A DNA stretch of 64,000 nt from Microcyclospora pomicola (GCA_002786065.1 NHNY01000001.1:744001-808000), one strand, 5' to 3'. Shown: positions 50,901-61,193, counted from the first letter of the stretch. Notes: a model not told the origin generated them from the sequence alone. Numbers and translations are program-made.

Positions 50901-53507
50901 AGTATTCGATGTATTGTGTTCAGCCAATTCATGACGAAGCTGGGATGTACGCTGTCGACACTGCTGTGCTCGAACCTCAGCTTGAAACATCGTGATCGAC
51001 CGATCTTCAACAAGGAGTTGAGCCTTCTGATTCCTGACAAGCTTTCGCGAGGCGTAAGCCCGGAGTCCAGCCTGCAGTCTTATCAGATCAGGATCCAGAA
51101 GCTGTAGTGCCTTGATATCCTTGGCTTTACGAATTCTGCACAGCAGCCCTCTTGACGCGGCTTGCAAGTCGGTGACAGAATGCTGATACATCTGGAGAAG
51201 GCCATGCCGTTGCTGTTGCTCTCTTCGCTGCGTGTGGCCTCGTGCTGCGGCTTGCAAGCGTGCGATGTCCACGAATGCAGTTCGCGCAGCCCTTTTCACG
51301 TCGCGATCAGCAGACCGAACCTTTGCTCCACGGATCAGTGCTTGCAAGGCGGCCACCGTATCTTCTTCGTCCCAAAGAGCGTTCATGATTCGGTAGACTC
51401 TCATCCTCTCAAGAGCGCCCCGAGCGACAGTCTGGAAGTCTTCTACAGCCGCCCCAGCTTCTCTTGTCTCGTGCCAGAGATCACCTGCCCTCCATCTACC
51501 GAGCGCTCCGCGCATGGCTGCTTGGAGCTCCGCAACACCATGCTTCTCAAGTTGTAGACGACGCTTAATGTGTCTCGTTTCAGAACGTTGCTGGCGGCCC
51601 CTCCATAGTGACTGGATTGTGACAATGTCCTGTTTATTTTCGAACCAGGAACGTGCTTTGTGATGCAATTTCGATCGCACTAGGAATGTCTTGGCCGCTG
51701 CTTGAAGTCTACGGGTCGACATGTCCATGGCATATTTGAAGTCGAATATTTCGCGCGCGAACGTACCACGTGCGAGAGCTTGGAAATGTGCGATATGCTC
51801 TTCGGCGTCCCAAAGAGCTTGCATAACGCTACCAAGCCGCATGCGAGCCACCGCACCACGAATTTGACTCTGAAGATCGATGATCACTTCGTGATGCTCA
51901 GCCAACATTTCTTCTGGTGTTGGATCAGGTGGCGCTGGCTCGGGTTCAATCTGCATTGCTTCTCGCATACCTCCAAAGTTTGGCATGGCGATACCTGCTC
52001 GGTCGATTCCTTTCTGTGTTTCTTCGAGTTCATGATCTTCGAACTGCAGTTGGCCAACCAGGTTGCCGATTCGGAAGTCTACTATCCCTTTCCTGAACAA
52101 AAGCCACGAAAGTGCATGGATGCAATATATGACTTTTGGAACATTCTTCTTCTCATACAAATCCACCAACTCGAAGCGAAACAACTCCGGCAGCTCGATC
52201 TCTGCCAGGAAGCGAAAGAACAGGGCGATGTTGTCGGAGTGGCGATATTGGAGCTTTGGATTTCGAAATATGCGAAGCGATCCAAGTGCAGCTTGCTGGT
52301 CTGTTGGCAGAGATGGCGCCAAGCGGATCACAGCTTCAGCTAGTGTGACACCATCTCGTAGTGCTTCCTCTAGCTGAACAATTGGGGGAAGTTCAACTGG
52401 TTCCAGGACATCCTCTAGCCAAGCGCGAGCTTCACCAATGTGACATAGATACTCATAGGCCTGAAGATGCTTCCGTTGAGTGTCCATCCATTTTGTGCTT
52501 GTGAACTGTGAAGCGAACGCTGACTGGTGCTTTGTATTTGGTCGTACTGAGTCAGCTCGTCGGAGCTTTCGTCGTCCTACCAGGCCAGTGACCTGCTCTT
52601 CAGGCCCATTGACACCCAGATCACCTGTCCCTTGTTCCGCAGCGAATGTACTCAAGTGCCGTAGAGCAGGTGTGGATGACTTCTGTAGCTTGGCAAGATC
52701 GTCGTGGTCTAGTTGTGACACGGGACTATCTACAGAGTGAAAGCGAACATGTCCACTCTCCCGTGGACGGCTGTTTCCACGTATTGAATCCGAGCGAGAC
52801 AACGTCGCTAGACTATTCTGGCTAGCCATACTTGGTGGGCTGGTCGGCATGGGCGATTTTGACGAGCTGTGGAATGATGTGTCCAGACTATAGCCTCTGC
52901 TATGTGATGACGGCGAAGGCTTCGCAGGAGGTTGCGCGGGGAGCTCTCGAAGCTGAGACGAGTACGCGACGTTCTCTTTCGATCGTGATGTTGCTGGTGT
53001 GTGGGAAATAGGACTTCCTTGAGGGCGATGTTCGGATCGAGTATTGTTCTCGACTTGTCTCAACGCGCTCCGACTCTCACTTCGTCCGATACCTGTGCGC
53101 CACTCGTCGTCTCGAATTTGGCGTGGAACCGTGTCCATCTGATCAGTTCTGCCGCTTCCTCTTGGAGTTGCTTGCTGCGCCTGCTCAGCCTTTTGCTCGC
53201 GCTGCTCCCACTTCGCGAAAGCTGCGCTCTTCTTCACTGGGCTCTCGCTCCTCTCTCGCTTGGCGCCTCTCACTGTTGCCGTCACAAACGGGTCATGAGC
53301 CCCTTCTAGGCTGTCGTCGAAGCCATTGGCGCTGTAAGCAGAGCTGGCATTGCTGCTGATAGTGCCTTGCCGAGCCGGGATGATGTTTTCAGCATCGCTG
53401 TTGTTGGATCGAGTCGAGATTGTATGCCGTAGTGGTGAGGACTTTGTAGGGCTATGGTCCCGGAAGTGGCCATGCGACGGCGAAGTATAGTGGGAGTAAG
53501 AAGGCAT
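47955..53507 (-). CDS. IQGAP-family cytokinesis scaffold (Iqg1/Rng2-like)
   Basis: Actomyosin-ring scaffold that links actin, calmodulin/myosin light chains and small GTPases at the septum. It is one 1850-residue open frame with no intron. Order: disordered Ser-rich N-terminus; calponin-homology domain (LCHIGEARAWLEDVLEP to VIYCIHALSWLLFRKG, about residues 360-480); about twenty IQ-like motifs as IQ/LQ-x-x-x-RG or RA repeats (for example VTIQSLWRGRQQRSETRHIK and LQAAARGHTQRREQ, about 550-1050); RasGAP-related domain (EELFFMLQTQPGYLARLLFQ to LAMLAGNWLWKAYLLPSL, about 1150-1450); and the RasGAP C-terminal domain with coiled coil and KQWSHERELERAGRQPKFGS. IQGAP GTPase-activating domains are normally inactive. 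It is divergent from IMP dehydrogenase. Confidence 0.95.
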   Translation of the reverse strand: MPSYSHYTSPSHGHFRDHSPTKSSPLRHTISTRSNNSDAENIIPARQGTISSNASSAYSANGFDDSLEGAHDPFVTATVRGAKRERSESPVKKSAAFAKWEQREQKAEQAQQATPRGSGRTDQMDTVPRQIRDDEWRTGIGRSESRSALRQVENNTRSEHRPQGSPISHTPATSRSKENVAYSSQLRELPAQPPAKPSPSSHSRGYSLDTSFHSSSKSPMPTSPPSMASQNSLATLSRSDSIRGNSRPRESGHVRFHSVDSPVSQLDHDDLAKLQKSSTPALRHLSTFAAEQGTGDLGVNGPEEQVTGLVGRRKLRRADSVRPNTKHQSAFASQFTSTKWMDTQRKHLQAYEYLCHIGEARAWLEDVLEPVELPPIVQLEEALRDGVTLAEAVIRLAPSLPTDQQAALGSLRIFRNPKLQYRHSDNIALFFRFLAEIELPELFRFELVDLYEKKNVPKVIYCIHALSWLLFRKGIVDFRIGNLVGQLQFEDHELEETQKGIDRAGIAMPNFGGMREAMQIEPEPAPPDPTPEEMLAEHHEVIIDLQSQIRGAVARMRLGSVMQALWDAEEHIAHFQALARGTFAREIFDFKYAMDMSTRRLQAAAKTFLVRSKLHHKARSWFENKQDIVTIQSLWRGRQQRSETRHIKRRLQLEKHGVAELQAAMRGALGRWRAGDLWHETREAGAAVEDFQTVARGALERMRVYRIMNALWDEEDTVAALQALIRGAKVRSADRDVKRAARTAFVDIARLQAAARGHTQRREQQQRHGLLQMYQHSVTDLQAASRGLLCRIRKAKDIKALQLLDPDLIRLQAGLRAYASRKLVRNQKAQLLVEDRSITMFQAEVRAQQCRQRTSQLRHELAEHNTSNTQIQAFARAMLQRQAIGRQLAILEDEEIGILNFQSSARAYLERQRIYEQLMALEKENESMLLLQGLARAMICRGKVGNLLMDLEDNEQTIVEFQTACRAFMVRSKFEEKRQHYHQNIQKVIKLQSFVRGKQQGESYQSLVNGKNPPLPVVRRHLHLLTDSNLEFEGELEAERLWRQVIESVRRNELVESYVEGLDVKIALLVKNKITLDEVVKHQKHFGGSASQLLRTGSTLQNGPGVDLKALNKSSRKKLTGYEELFFMLQTQPGYLARLLFQLGKRGMAEKEVKNTERLVMTLFGYAQKSREEHLLLKVLAESAQQAVTSAQNLEDFLRQQNGSFYQRLLMTYLRSPTYRAYSKLLLGSLVKEGICGQDHLDLESDPLQIYHAILNNEELSTGRACSRPRDLPREIAIRESDVRPTYVQHLQDLRDLCDAFFLAFEETMQRMPFGIRFVATEQYRALRKQFPQEDATHLAMLAGNWLWKAYLLPSLKEPEMWGVIDRGLSPQHKRNLGQVITVLGQVIAGRLFGAENMYLQPLNNWVSESLERWHESLHHVFNMPSTDEHFDADQFSEFYSRTRPTLYIKLTDIFALHTMITDNLQAVIAVRDDPLRELLTDLGSAKSNENDLTGAARGGEITLTLKSRYAVQEDPNAEARQIFTATKRLVLYIIKVQSGTSLMEILTRPISHEDADNWIRLVREEAADKERDTRRQPKRPLSTFDPRGSFRGARAQSVYSEAPSAVSDDRRDLFDLEGMTYAELKSSALENILMLEQPSTPAQFRVSRHNNYQEILNALASDIRQKHRRRLERQREVEATRATLAQLDAKANFLEDQLKSYNDYIEQCLHTLASKKGSKHKFILPFTKQWSHERELERAGRQPKFGSYKYSARQLADKGVLLSWDNYAHEHWGQLNLVVSSDEVGVFHLEASSGSMMLPGASANLLLDDLLQAQYDNRNSINVFEEGAEARLAVNLLLHLVFKKFYRDE

Positions 53508-53991
53508 CGTGGCTGTTGCGAGCAGGAGCCGCGGTCAAGTAATTGGGCGGTCGCGCTGTGCCTTCCTCTGTTGTGTCGCTTTAGCAGTGTGCGACAGCAT
53601 CCGACAGCAGCAAAATCATAACGACGAAACGATTCCAGATCTTCGTGCCATATAGCGACAGTGAGTGGATAACATCTCCAACGAGGTATGCGGTCGCACG
53701 TTCATGTCCTGACGTTCGATGCGCTGCAGCTGCCGCCGTTGTTTACATCTTTGTTGTGCGGGCCCAACCTTAAAAGAGGGCTCGGTCAGGTGCATTATCT
53801 TATCGCCGCTCGGCTAAGTTGCCTCCAGAAAATTATGCTCGCATGCAGCACGCGATGATTTTCATGCTGGCCTCACCTCCTCTGACCTCTTTCTTTCCTC
53901 TTGGGGTAAGTCTATACTCCCATTTCGGCACCTGGGTGTTCATATCAGCTAATTGAAAGAGTCTCGAGACAGCAGAAACACGACAGACATC
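53508..53991. promoter_or_regulatory. divergent promoter IQG1 / IMPDH
   Basis: 484 bp between start codons of oppositely transcribed genes. A CTCACCTCCTCTGACCTC pyrimidine-rich tract near 53873-53890 lies just ahead of the IMPDH start. No known operator is identified. Confidence 0.45.
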
Positions 53992-55905
53992 ATGAACGGC
54001 ACGACCAACACAAGTGGAATCGACGGTGTCACTTTGAAGAAGTCTCAAAGCGCGGTGGCTAGCATGGGCACCACACAGGCTAATGGCTTCGCTGAGAATG
54101 GCGGCCATGCTTCCGACAACGAGGTCTTCGAAGACGCCTCAAAGGCTGTTGACATCTTGAAGACGTACAAGGCGAAGGACGGCATTTCCGTGCAGGAATT
54201 GCTCGACGAAACCAAGACCGGCGGTCTCACCTACAATGACTTCCTCATGCTCCCAGGATATATCGGCTTTCCCGCAGCGACTGTCGATCTCACCTCGAAG
54301 CTCACAAAGACCATTACACTCAAGACTCCGTTCACCTCTTCGCCAATGGACACAGTGACCGAGGCGAACATGGCCATTCACATGGCTCTGTTGGGTGGTG
54401 TAGGTGTTATCCACCACAACTGCAGCGTTGAGGAGCAAGCTGCCATGGTGCGCAAAGTCAAGCGTTTTGAGAATGGTTTCATCACGGACCCGATTGTCAT
54501 TTCACCCAAAACTACCGTAGCAGAGGCGCAGGCCCTGAAGGAGAAGTGGGGCTTCGGCGGTTTTCCAGTAACTGGTAGGTTGGCGATCTCCATCCCTCAA
54601 TTCCATGATGCTACAACCATACCAATAACTTTCGTTCAACCGCAAGGGCGTGGCCAACGTGCCGCGCGCAGTGTGGAGACTCTTTTTCTGATTTTGCGAG
54701 CCTTCTCATCCACGTTCATGTCAGTGCCAATGGGAGCGTGTGCTGACTAGTAGACAGAAAATGGAACACTTCGCAGCAAGCTGATCGGCATGATCACTCC
54801 CCGCGACACTCAATTCCACGACAACCCCAATTCCTCCGTGACGGAAGCCATGTCCACAGACCTTGTCACAGCCCGCGAAGGTGTGAGTCTGCAAGAGGCC
54901 AATGATATTTTGAGGAAGTCGAAGAAGGGCAAGCTTCCAATCGTTGATGCCCAGGGCAACCTCATCTCCATTCTGAGCCGTAGCGATTTGATGAAGAATC
55001 TGAATTACCCTCTGGCCTCCAAGGTGCCAGGCACAAAACAATTGCTTGCTGCCGCAGCTATTGGTACACGGGAGAATGATAAAGAGCGTCTTGCCGCGTT
55101 GGTGGATGCCGGTTTGGATGTCGTGATCTTGGACAGCAGCCAGGGAAACTCGCTCTATCAACTTGATATGATCAGATGGATCAAGAGCAATTTCCCTCAA
55201 GTACAGGTGATCGGTGGAAATGTGGTTACTAGGGATCAAGCGGCACCCCTCATTGCCGCTGGTGTCGATGGCTTGCGTATCGGTATGGGAGCCGGCTCTG
55301 CATGCATCACCCAGGAAGTCATGGCTGTCGGTCGACCACAGGCCACCTCTGTCTTCAGAGTCTGTGAGTTTGCTGCTCGCTTCGGTGTGCCATGCATTGC
55401 CGATGGTGGAATTCAAAATGTTGGCCACATCGTCAAAGCACTTGCGCTTGGCGCATCAACAATCATGATGGGCGGTCTGCTAGCCGCGACTACCGAGTCT
55501 CCAGGCGCCTATGTCGTGGGTCCTGATGGTCAACTTCGCAAGACCTACCGTGGTATGGGCAGCATTGATGCTATGGAGGACAAGAAAGCCGGCGGCGCCG
55601 GAGACAAGGCCAACAACACCGCAAAGAATGCCGGCACAGCTCGTTACTTCTCCGAGGGCGATCGACTCCTTGTTGCGCAGGGAGTTTCTGGCTCTGTACT
55701 TGACCGTGGATCCATCACCAAGTTCCTGCCTTACCTAATGGCCGGTGTGCAGCACAGTCTGCAGGATATCGGTGTGCAGAGCCTCCTCGCGCTGCAGAAG
55801 GGCGTCACGAGCGGAGACGTCCGATTCGAATACCGCACCGCCAGCGCACAGGCTGAGGGCGGCATTCAGGGTATGGTCGGCGTTGAGAAGAAGCTCTACA
55901 GCTAG
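53992..55905 (+). CDS. inosine-5'-monophosphate dehydrogenase
   Basis: NAD-dependent enzyme that makes XMP, the limiting step of guanine nucleotide synthesis; target of mycophenolic acid. Exons are 53992-54574 and 54758-55905 (576 residues). The substrate barrel has [17 protein letters not shown] and [13 protein letters not shown]. Two CBS repeats are inserted, one cut by the intron after GFGGFPVTG. The catalytic core shows [30 protein letters not shown], the active-site Cys loop [13 protein letters not shown] (about residue 376), [20 protein letters not shown] and the flap [10 protein letters not shown]. The end GVEKKLYS fits. The intron is 183 bp, over twice the size of most here, with a GTAGGT donor. 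Confidence 0.96.
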
Positions 55906-56884
55906 ACGAAATGTCATGTCGCGGAAAATGATGCAAAAATGTGGCGTTGGATGGTCGAGTGGCTTTTTCAGAATAAAGTCTCTGAAGGTATTTTCATTAT
56001 GGTAGCAAACGTAATCTTTCATGTCAGGATATGGAACATGTGAGAACGCATCAATTTGTGCACTGCAACTTCTTAAGTGCATACTCGTAAGTGTCTACAT
56101 AGTCAAGTACCTAAGGTAGGTAGAAGCATTTACCAACCTTCATAATGAACAAAGGTGTTTTATTGTACATGTCCACAGTCCCACACAAGGATGCATCAAG
56201 TTACAGCATCTCCCAAACCTCACGTTCCACGATCTTCAAACGCATCAGCGTACCCAGACTATCTCAATACTCCAAACTGTATCTCCGACCAGACACTGTA
56301 TCCTCTTCATACCTACCTATGTCTGCCTTCAGGCACCATCATCCATCTCGATCGGTGCCTAAGCGAGGGACTTGGCATGCCAATACCTCAACTTCTGGTG
56401 CCAAGTCTGCGCTTTCGGGTACGTTTATGGATGACTTCCGCGGTGAACAGGGTAGAATCAAACACTGAAGGCTCACGTACATGACAGTCTATGGAGAGAT
56501 GCGTGGTAATCATTCTGATACTACGCATTTGTGTGTTTTTAAATATGTGAGTTCGAGTAGTCTTACGCGAGCGAGACTCAGTGGACCAAATATCGGGTCA
56601 AAGTACATGTAGTTCGAGCTATCAGCTATACGACAAGACTCTTTGGGAGCTTAGTTACATGACTGGCGAGGTCCGATCCACTCTGCCTGTTCCCATCTGA
56701 CCCTGTGCGAAAACACCATCGATCATGAGAGATCTGCCTCCGAGGAAATTCCTGCAATCTATGTAACGCCATTGCTATGAGGATATGAGATCAAAGCTAA
56801 CGTAGCGATTGCTGAAGCACTCCCAGCACATCGCCTCCAACTTTGTATTCCTTCGGCTCTGTCATTGCCTGTCTGAACACACGA
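55906..56884. other. convergent intergenic region IMPDH / PARP-E2
   Basis: About 1.0 kb of 3' flanking DNA. It holds a TACCTAAGGTAGGTA dyad at 56108-56122 and TACCTACCTA at 56310-56319, matching intergenic motifs elsewhere in the window. Small plus-strand frames show no protein-like pattern. Confidence 0.4.
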
Positions 56885-59800
56885 TCATCCAGAGACAACT
56901 GGGCCCGAAATTTTGACTGATGTAGATCCATAAGCCATCTCAGCAAACCCTGATGGGACTGTCCACCCATGCGATCTGCAGGCGCGCATGTATCCTTCCG
57001 CTGCTTCACCTGTGGCATAGTCCGCCGTGGTATGAAAATCGAGCCTCGCTGGGGGCTCAGATGCGATGGCGAGACGTACTTGCAGAAGCACTGACTCCAT
57101 TGATGAGACAGCTGACCATCCCGAATTAGTGAGCAGCTCCATACACATGGCGCCGCCCATGACGATGTGACCTCCACCTCCCTGCGCGAAGTTGAGGAAG
57201 CGAGGGCGGATCACTCGGACGTAAGGTGGCGTCCAGGGATAGTCCTTGTTGAAGCGGATTTCCAACACCACGCTCTTGATTCCCTTCTTGGCCATATCAA
57301 TCACGAGCGGCAACTTCGGATTGACTGCAGCGAAAGAATGCAACTCAACAATCCACTGATAAACGTTTTCGATCTTTTGCACATCAATGTACCACCCCAA
57401 TTCTGCGAGTGGCTTCGATTTTTGTAGTTGGTCCAAACTTCGTAACTCCTTGAGGAGATGCTTGGTAGTTCCGGAGACAGCATAGTCAGGTACTGGCATG
57501 AGAGGCAGGGTGTTCCAGTCAAGGACTCCAGGAAGGAAATCGGTTGCCGGACGATTCTGAACCCTGCTGTGTGTACCCAGAGCCAATGGAGCTTGACTGG
57601 GTACAGGCTCAGGAGCTTCCTCGGCTAATATGGCCACATCTTCGTCGTCGGTAGCAACACTATCTGTATCATAATCGTCAATAGGAATAGGATTGCTGAA
57701 ACCTCCTAGTCCTTTCATCTTCTTCTGTGGCGACCTGCTTGCCAGGACTCCGCTCGATAGACGTTTGTCTTTTGTATACTTGCTTGATTTGATAGCTGAT
57801 GCCGGAATCTCAACCCTGCCACTGATTCCTTGAGGCGTTCGAGTGGGGTCTTGTGGATGAGCATTCAGTGGTTTGTGATCTCCACCAACCGTAATTGTGT
57901 CAGACTCAGGGCTGCAAGACACAAATAGATAGCGGGTCTGAATCCAATCGAGCTGACTGACAACCAAGTAGGGGGTGTGGCTGACGAACTCATCTGGGGC
58001 GTTGACAATCTCATTCAGTGCTAAAGCATTGCTGATATTGAGTACACTGCCCGGCCATTGTCCAGCGTGAGGTCCACGATTCGAAGAGTATCCTGTAGAC
58101 GTTACAGCATCTTTTGCGTGATAAACACCATTCCCATATGCTCGGCCATGGTCTGCATTCTTGAAGTGGAGTCCTTCGCGAATAATCATATGCCAGTTGT
58201 GCAATGGGCTACCATGCCAGGCAAATATCGTCGGATACTGTAGGCCTTTGCTTATGGCTTTGTTGCGTACTTCGGTTGTGAACCGTTGCTCTTTGTCCGG
58301 CGCTCCCATCGCGAAACGGAACTGAAAATAGTCCTTCATGCCATGCACCCGCTCTGCAGATGCACCAAAGATTGTGTTCTTCTTGGCATCTGGGTCGCCC
58401 GCTTTGACTTCACTTTCGGCGTCAACTTGCATTATGCAAGCGCGATTGCTTGCGATGATCCATCGTAGCAGACTCATGGCTGCTGGTGAGATGCGACTGA
58501 CCCATTGCTTGAGGTCTGCGTTCTGAGACTTTTTGAGATACGCTTGCATTTCTTTAACGTTTGGCAAAGTTCCCAGCACGGTGCATATTGAATGACACTT
58601 TTCAAAGTCATTCAACTTCTCAAAATCCTGGTTGTATGTTTGGAATGTCGCAGACACCCAATTTGGGGAGACAGCCACTAGCGTTGGGTGCGAGTCAAGC
58701 GGTTTGGGGGGCCTTGCAGTGTGAGCAAGCGGAGATGCTTGCTCTGCGGTCATCTGGGGAAGGCGAAAGATGCTAGGTTCGTCGATAGAGATCGTTGGGT
58801 AGTAAGTAACATCAGAAACCCGGCAGTGGAGCTCAGGTGGTGTGATGGCGCTGGTGACTTTCAACACGATCCAGCTACCACGAGCGACGGGACAAGAGTC
58901 AGGTCTGTTGAAGAAGATGAGCTCGCGTCTATCTGCGTCGTAACCCACTTCATGGCTTGTGCACTGGGCAGTGCTTGATGTTGTTGCGGGCGGTATCTGA
59001 GGGTCGAGGGCCCCATTTCTGCCATACAGTGGAATTCCGATTGAATTGGCCACAGCACTATCGATCGGTGGGACAGTCAAGGAAAGGCCGTCCGGAAAGT
59101 TCTTCAATTTTTTAGCGCTCGCACTGCTGTAGCAAAAAGATACCAGGAGATCCACGACGTACGGCTGAGCCATGATTTCGTGTTCAATGCTTGGTCCAAA
59201 TCCCAGCGTCATGAACTGGTATAAGCATAGGCTTGAACTGCAAACGTACGGCTTTATTGCTTCCACCTCATCAGTCAGCCTGCGATGACAGACGAGACAG
59301 AAATCCGTACACCGCACGAAATGTCGGATCAAAAACTGCATGGCTATGGTCGGGAATGACTTGTCCGAGTCAGCGGATTTCATGTGATCCGCTTTCACAA
59401 TATCCGGCAAGGCAGGATTGTCAGGCTCTGGTTTATAGTGATCGTGCAGGAACCTGGCACGGTTGACGTTTCCGGTTCGGAGCACTTCCATGTACATGTT
59501 CTCACCACCACGCCAGTCCATTCCCGTGTTTCTGTGCCTCAGAATCTGTACCAATCTTTCTTGCAACAAGCTGTTAAGCGGCCGCGAAACAAAGGTTTCA
59601 CGGACTGCATCGCTACTGTTGGTGGGATCGAGTTCTGCCGGAGAAGCAGGAGCGTCTCGCGCACTGTTGATCTTGCTGACGATCGTAAATGCTTCGATGG
59701 CTTCCTGTAAAGAAGGCTTGTACTTCCGGCCCGTGAGAACGCGAAATCCAACGTTGGTTGCAACACGATTGGCTTCGAACTTCTGCAACTCTTCATGTGT

Positions 59801-60514
59801 CTTGTAGCCATTTGGAAACTGTAGTAGCAGAATCAAGTATTCAGAAGGTACAATCTGCCAGGCCTGCATAGCTTCTTCGGAGATGCCTAACTTGGAAATC
59901 CGTATAGATACAGTGACAAAGCAGTTGAAGCCTTGCAAGAGATGCCCCAGGTGGCCGATCTTAAAACCTGCACCTCGCACAGCCCAAAGGTCTTTGCGTA
60001 TACGAGAGCGAAATTCTCGAGTGGAACCTTGAGACTTATTATTCGTAGTCGAGAGAGCAGACTGGAAGTCGGTGGAGTGTGTACGGCCTTCGAAGGCTTC
60101 ATCATCGCTCGGATAGAGATCGTCATCTGATTCCTCGTCTACTTCATACACTTGCGAATCTGGCATGGATGTGTCTCCATCATGATCAGATGACAGCTTC
60201 GACAAAGTTGCGGAAACGAGATCGAGCAGCTCGAAGACGGTTTTTCGATTAGTGCCCCTGATGTCTTCCAAAGCTTTGCTGGCCTCGGCGGAAGTGTCAT
60301 CGTCACAAAAGATCATGTATTCGTGGGACTTGGGGTAGTCCGAGACATCTGGAATCATGGCCGTGATTCTGGCCGCTCGAAGGTGTGGCTCACTTCCGTT
60401 GAAGTCGAAGAGCAGTTGGCCGTCATCTTCGCCTTGTCGGAGTGAGGAGATACCATGTGGAAGCACGCCGGTTTGTGTTTGCTTGAGGTCGGTGAGGAAC
60501 TGTTTGCGAGGCAT
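56885..60514 (-). CDS. PARP-type ADP-ribosyltransferase fused to a UBE2Q-like E2 domain
   Basis: Single intronless protein of 1209 residues from the ATG at 60514. The N-terminal half is of unknown function and has an acidic stretch (EVDEESDDDLYPSDDEAFEG). A Cys cluster near residue 400 (CTDFCLVC, then CSSSLC) may bind zinc. The PARP catalytic domain is marked by FAWHGSPLHNWHMIIREGL (about 767) and AYGNGVYHAKDA. The place where PARP1 has its catalytic Glu reads HTPYLVVSQLDW, with no Glu, so mono-ADP-ribosylation or loss of activity is likely. The C-terminal ubiquitin-conjugating domain has DYPWTPPYVRVIRPRF and the presumed active Cys in VMGGAMCMELLTNSGW (about 1125), as in UBE2Q. Fungal PARP-UBC fusions are known. 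The substrate is unknown. Confidence 0.9.
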   Translation of the reverse strand: MPRKQFLTDLKQTQTGVLPHGISSLRQGEDDGQLLFDFNGSEPHLRAARITAMIPDVSDYPKSHEYMIFCDDDTSAEASKALEDIRGTNRKTVFELLDLVSATLSKLSSDHDGDTSMPDSQVYEVDEESDDDLYPSDDEAFEGRTHSTDFQSALSTTNNKSQGSTREFRSRIRKDLWAVRGAGFKIGHLGHLLQGFNCFVTVSIRISKLGISEEAMQAWQIVPSEYLILLLQFPNGYKTHEELQKFEANRVATNVGFRVLTGRKYKPSLQEAIEAFTIVSKINSARDAPASPAELDPTNSSDAVRETFVSRPLNSLLQERLVQILRHRNTGMDWRGGENMYMEVLRTGNVNRARFLHDHYKPEPDNPALPDIVKADHMKSADSDKSFPTIAMQFLIRHFVRCTDFCLVCHRRLTDEVEAIKPYVCSSSLCLYQFMTLGFGPSIEHEIMAQPYVVDLLVSFCYSSASAKKLKNFPDGLSLTVPPIDSAVANSIGIPLYGRNGALDPQIPPATTSSTAQCTSHEVGYDADRRELIFFNRPDSCPVARGSWIVLKVTSAITPPELHCRVSDVTYYPTISIDEPSIFRLPQMTAEQASPLAHTARPPKPLDSHPTLVAVSPNWVSATFQTYNQDFEKLNDFEKCHSICTVLGTLPNVKEMQAYLKKSQNADLKQWVSRISPAAMSLLRWIIASNRACIMQVDAESEVKAGDPDAKKNTIFGASAERVHGMKDYFQFRFAMGAPDKEQRFTTEVRNKAISKGLQYPTIFAWHGSPLHNWHMIIREGLHFKNADHGRAYGNGVYHAKDAVTSTGYSSNRGPHAGQWPGSVLNISNALALNEIVNAPDEFVSHTPYLVVSQLDWIQTRYLFVSCSPESDTITVGGDHKPLNAHPQDPTRTPQGISGRVEIPASAIKSSKYTKDKRLSSGVLASRSPQKKMKGLGGFSNPIPIDDYDTDSVATDDEDVAILAEEAPEPVPSQAPLALGTHSRVQNRPATDFLPGVLDWNTLPLMPVPDYAVSGTTKHLLKELRSLDQLQKSKPLAELGWYIDVQKIENVYQWIVELHSFAAVNPKLPLVIDMAKKGIKSVVLEIRFNKDYPWTPPYVRVIRPRFLNFAQGGGGHIVMGGAMCMELLTNSGWSAVSSMESVLLQVRLAIASEPPARLDFHTTADYATGEAAEGYMRACRSHGWTVPSGFAEMAYGSTSVKISGPVVSG

Positions 60515-61193
60515 GACCGCAAGTCTCTCCACAAGAGGAATGGCTAGATGCTATCAGTCGAAAGTGTAGACAAGCTAGGAGAGCGTAGGTCCAGGCCGAT
60601 GGTTGTGAACCATGTATGATGTGGCACAGTTGAAGTACCGTGAGGAAAATGTCGTATCACTGATTGCTTTGCCAGCACTTGGTGGAACAAGAGCGTGTTG
60701 TCGCTCTTGAATGCCGTTTGCTTGCAAGACAGCCAAGTTCATGAGCAAGACCTTCACATGCGGGTGGACCAGATCAAAGAAGTGGCGTACAGTAAGCTCA
60801 CGAAGCGATGGGTGCTCTTTGTGACGGTCGGCGAAGTTGTTGAAAGGAACGAGGTGGTGATGAAGAACCTACCATTTGCACGAAAAGAGAAGGAAAGCGA
60901 TTGTTGTTCAGTGAACAACGAGACGGTATGGCAAGGAATGCGGTTGTTTATCAGGAAACTCTACATGGCAGATGCAACACAGCATCAGCCTCCCCAGGCA
61001 GACATTGGCTGCTTGAACGCATGAGCGACAAGAACAGCAACGACACATGGGAAGGTATAGGCAGCGAGACGCGACGGCCCGCAATATCCTAAGGGGTACA
61101 CCGAGACCCTGATGCCACCGCACTTCATGCTTGGCCGAGCAGTTGAACACAAACACGTGCGTATGCTATAGCACTCCCACTGTCCAGTAGATC
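60515..61193. promoter_or_regulatory. divergent promoter PARP-E2 / COG7-like
   Basis: 679 bp between divergent start codons. No coding signal or specific site is recognised on either strand. Confidence 0.45.
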
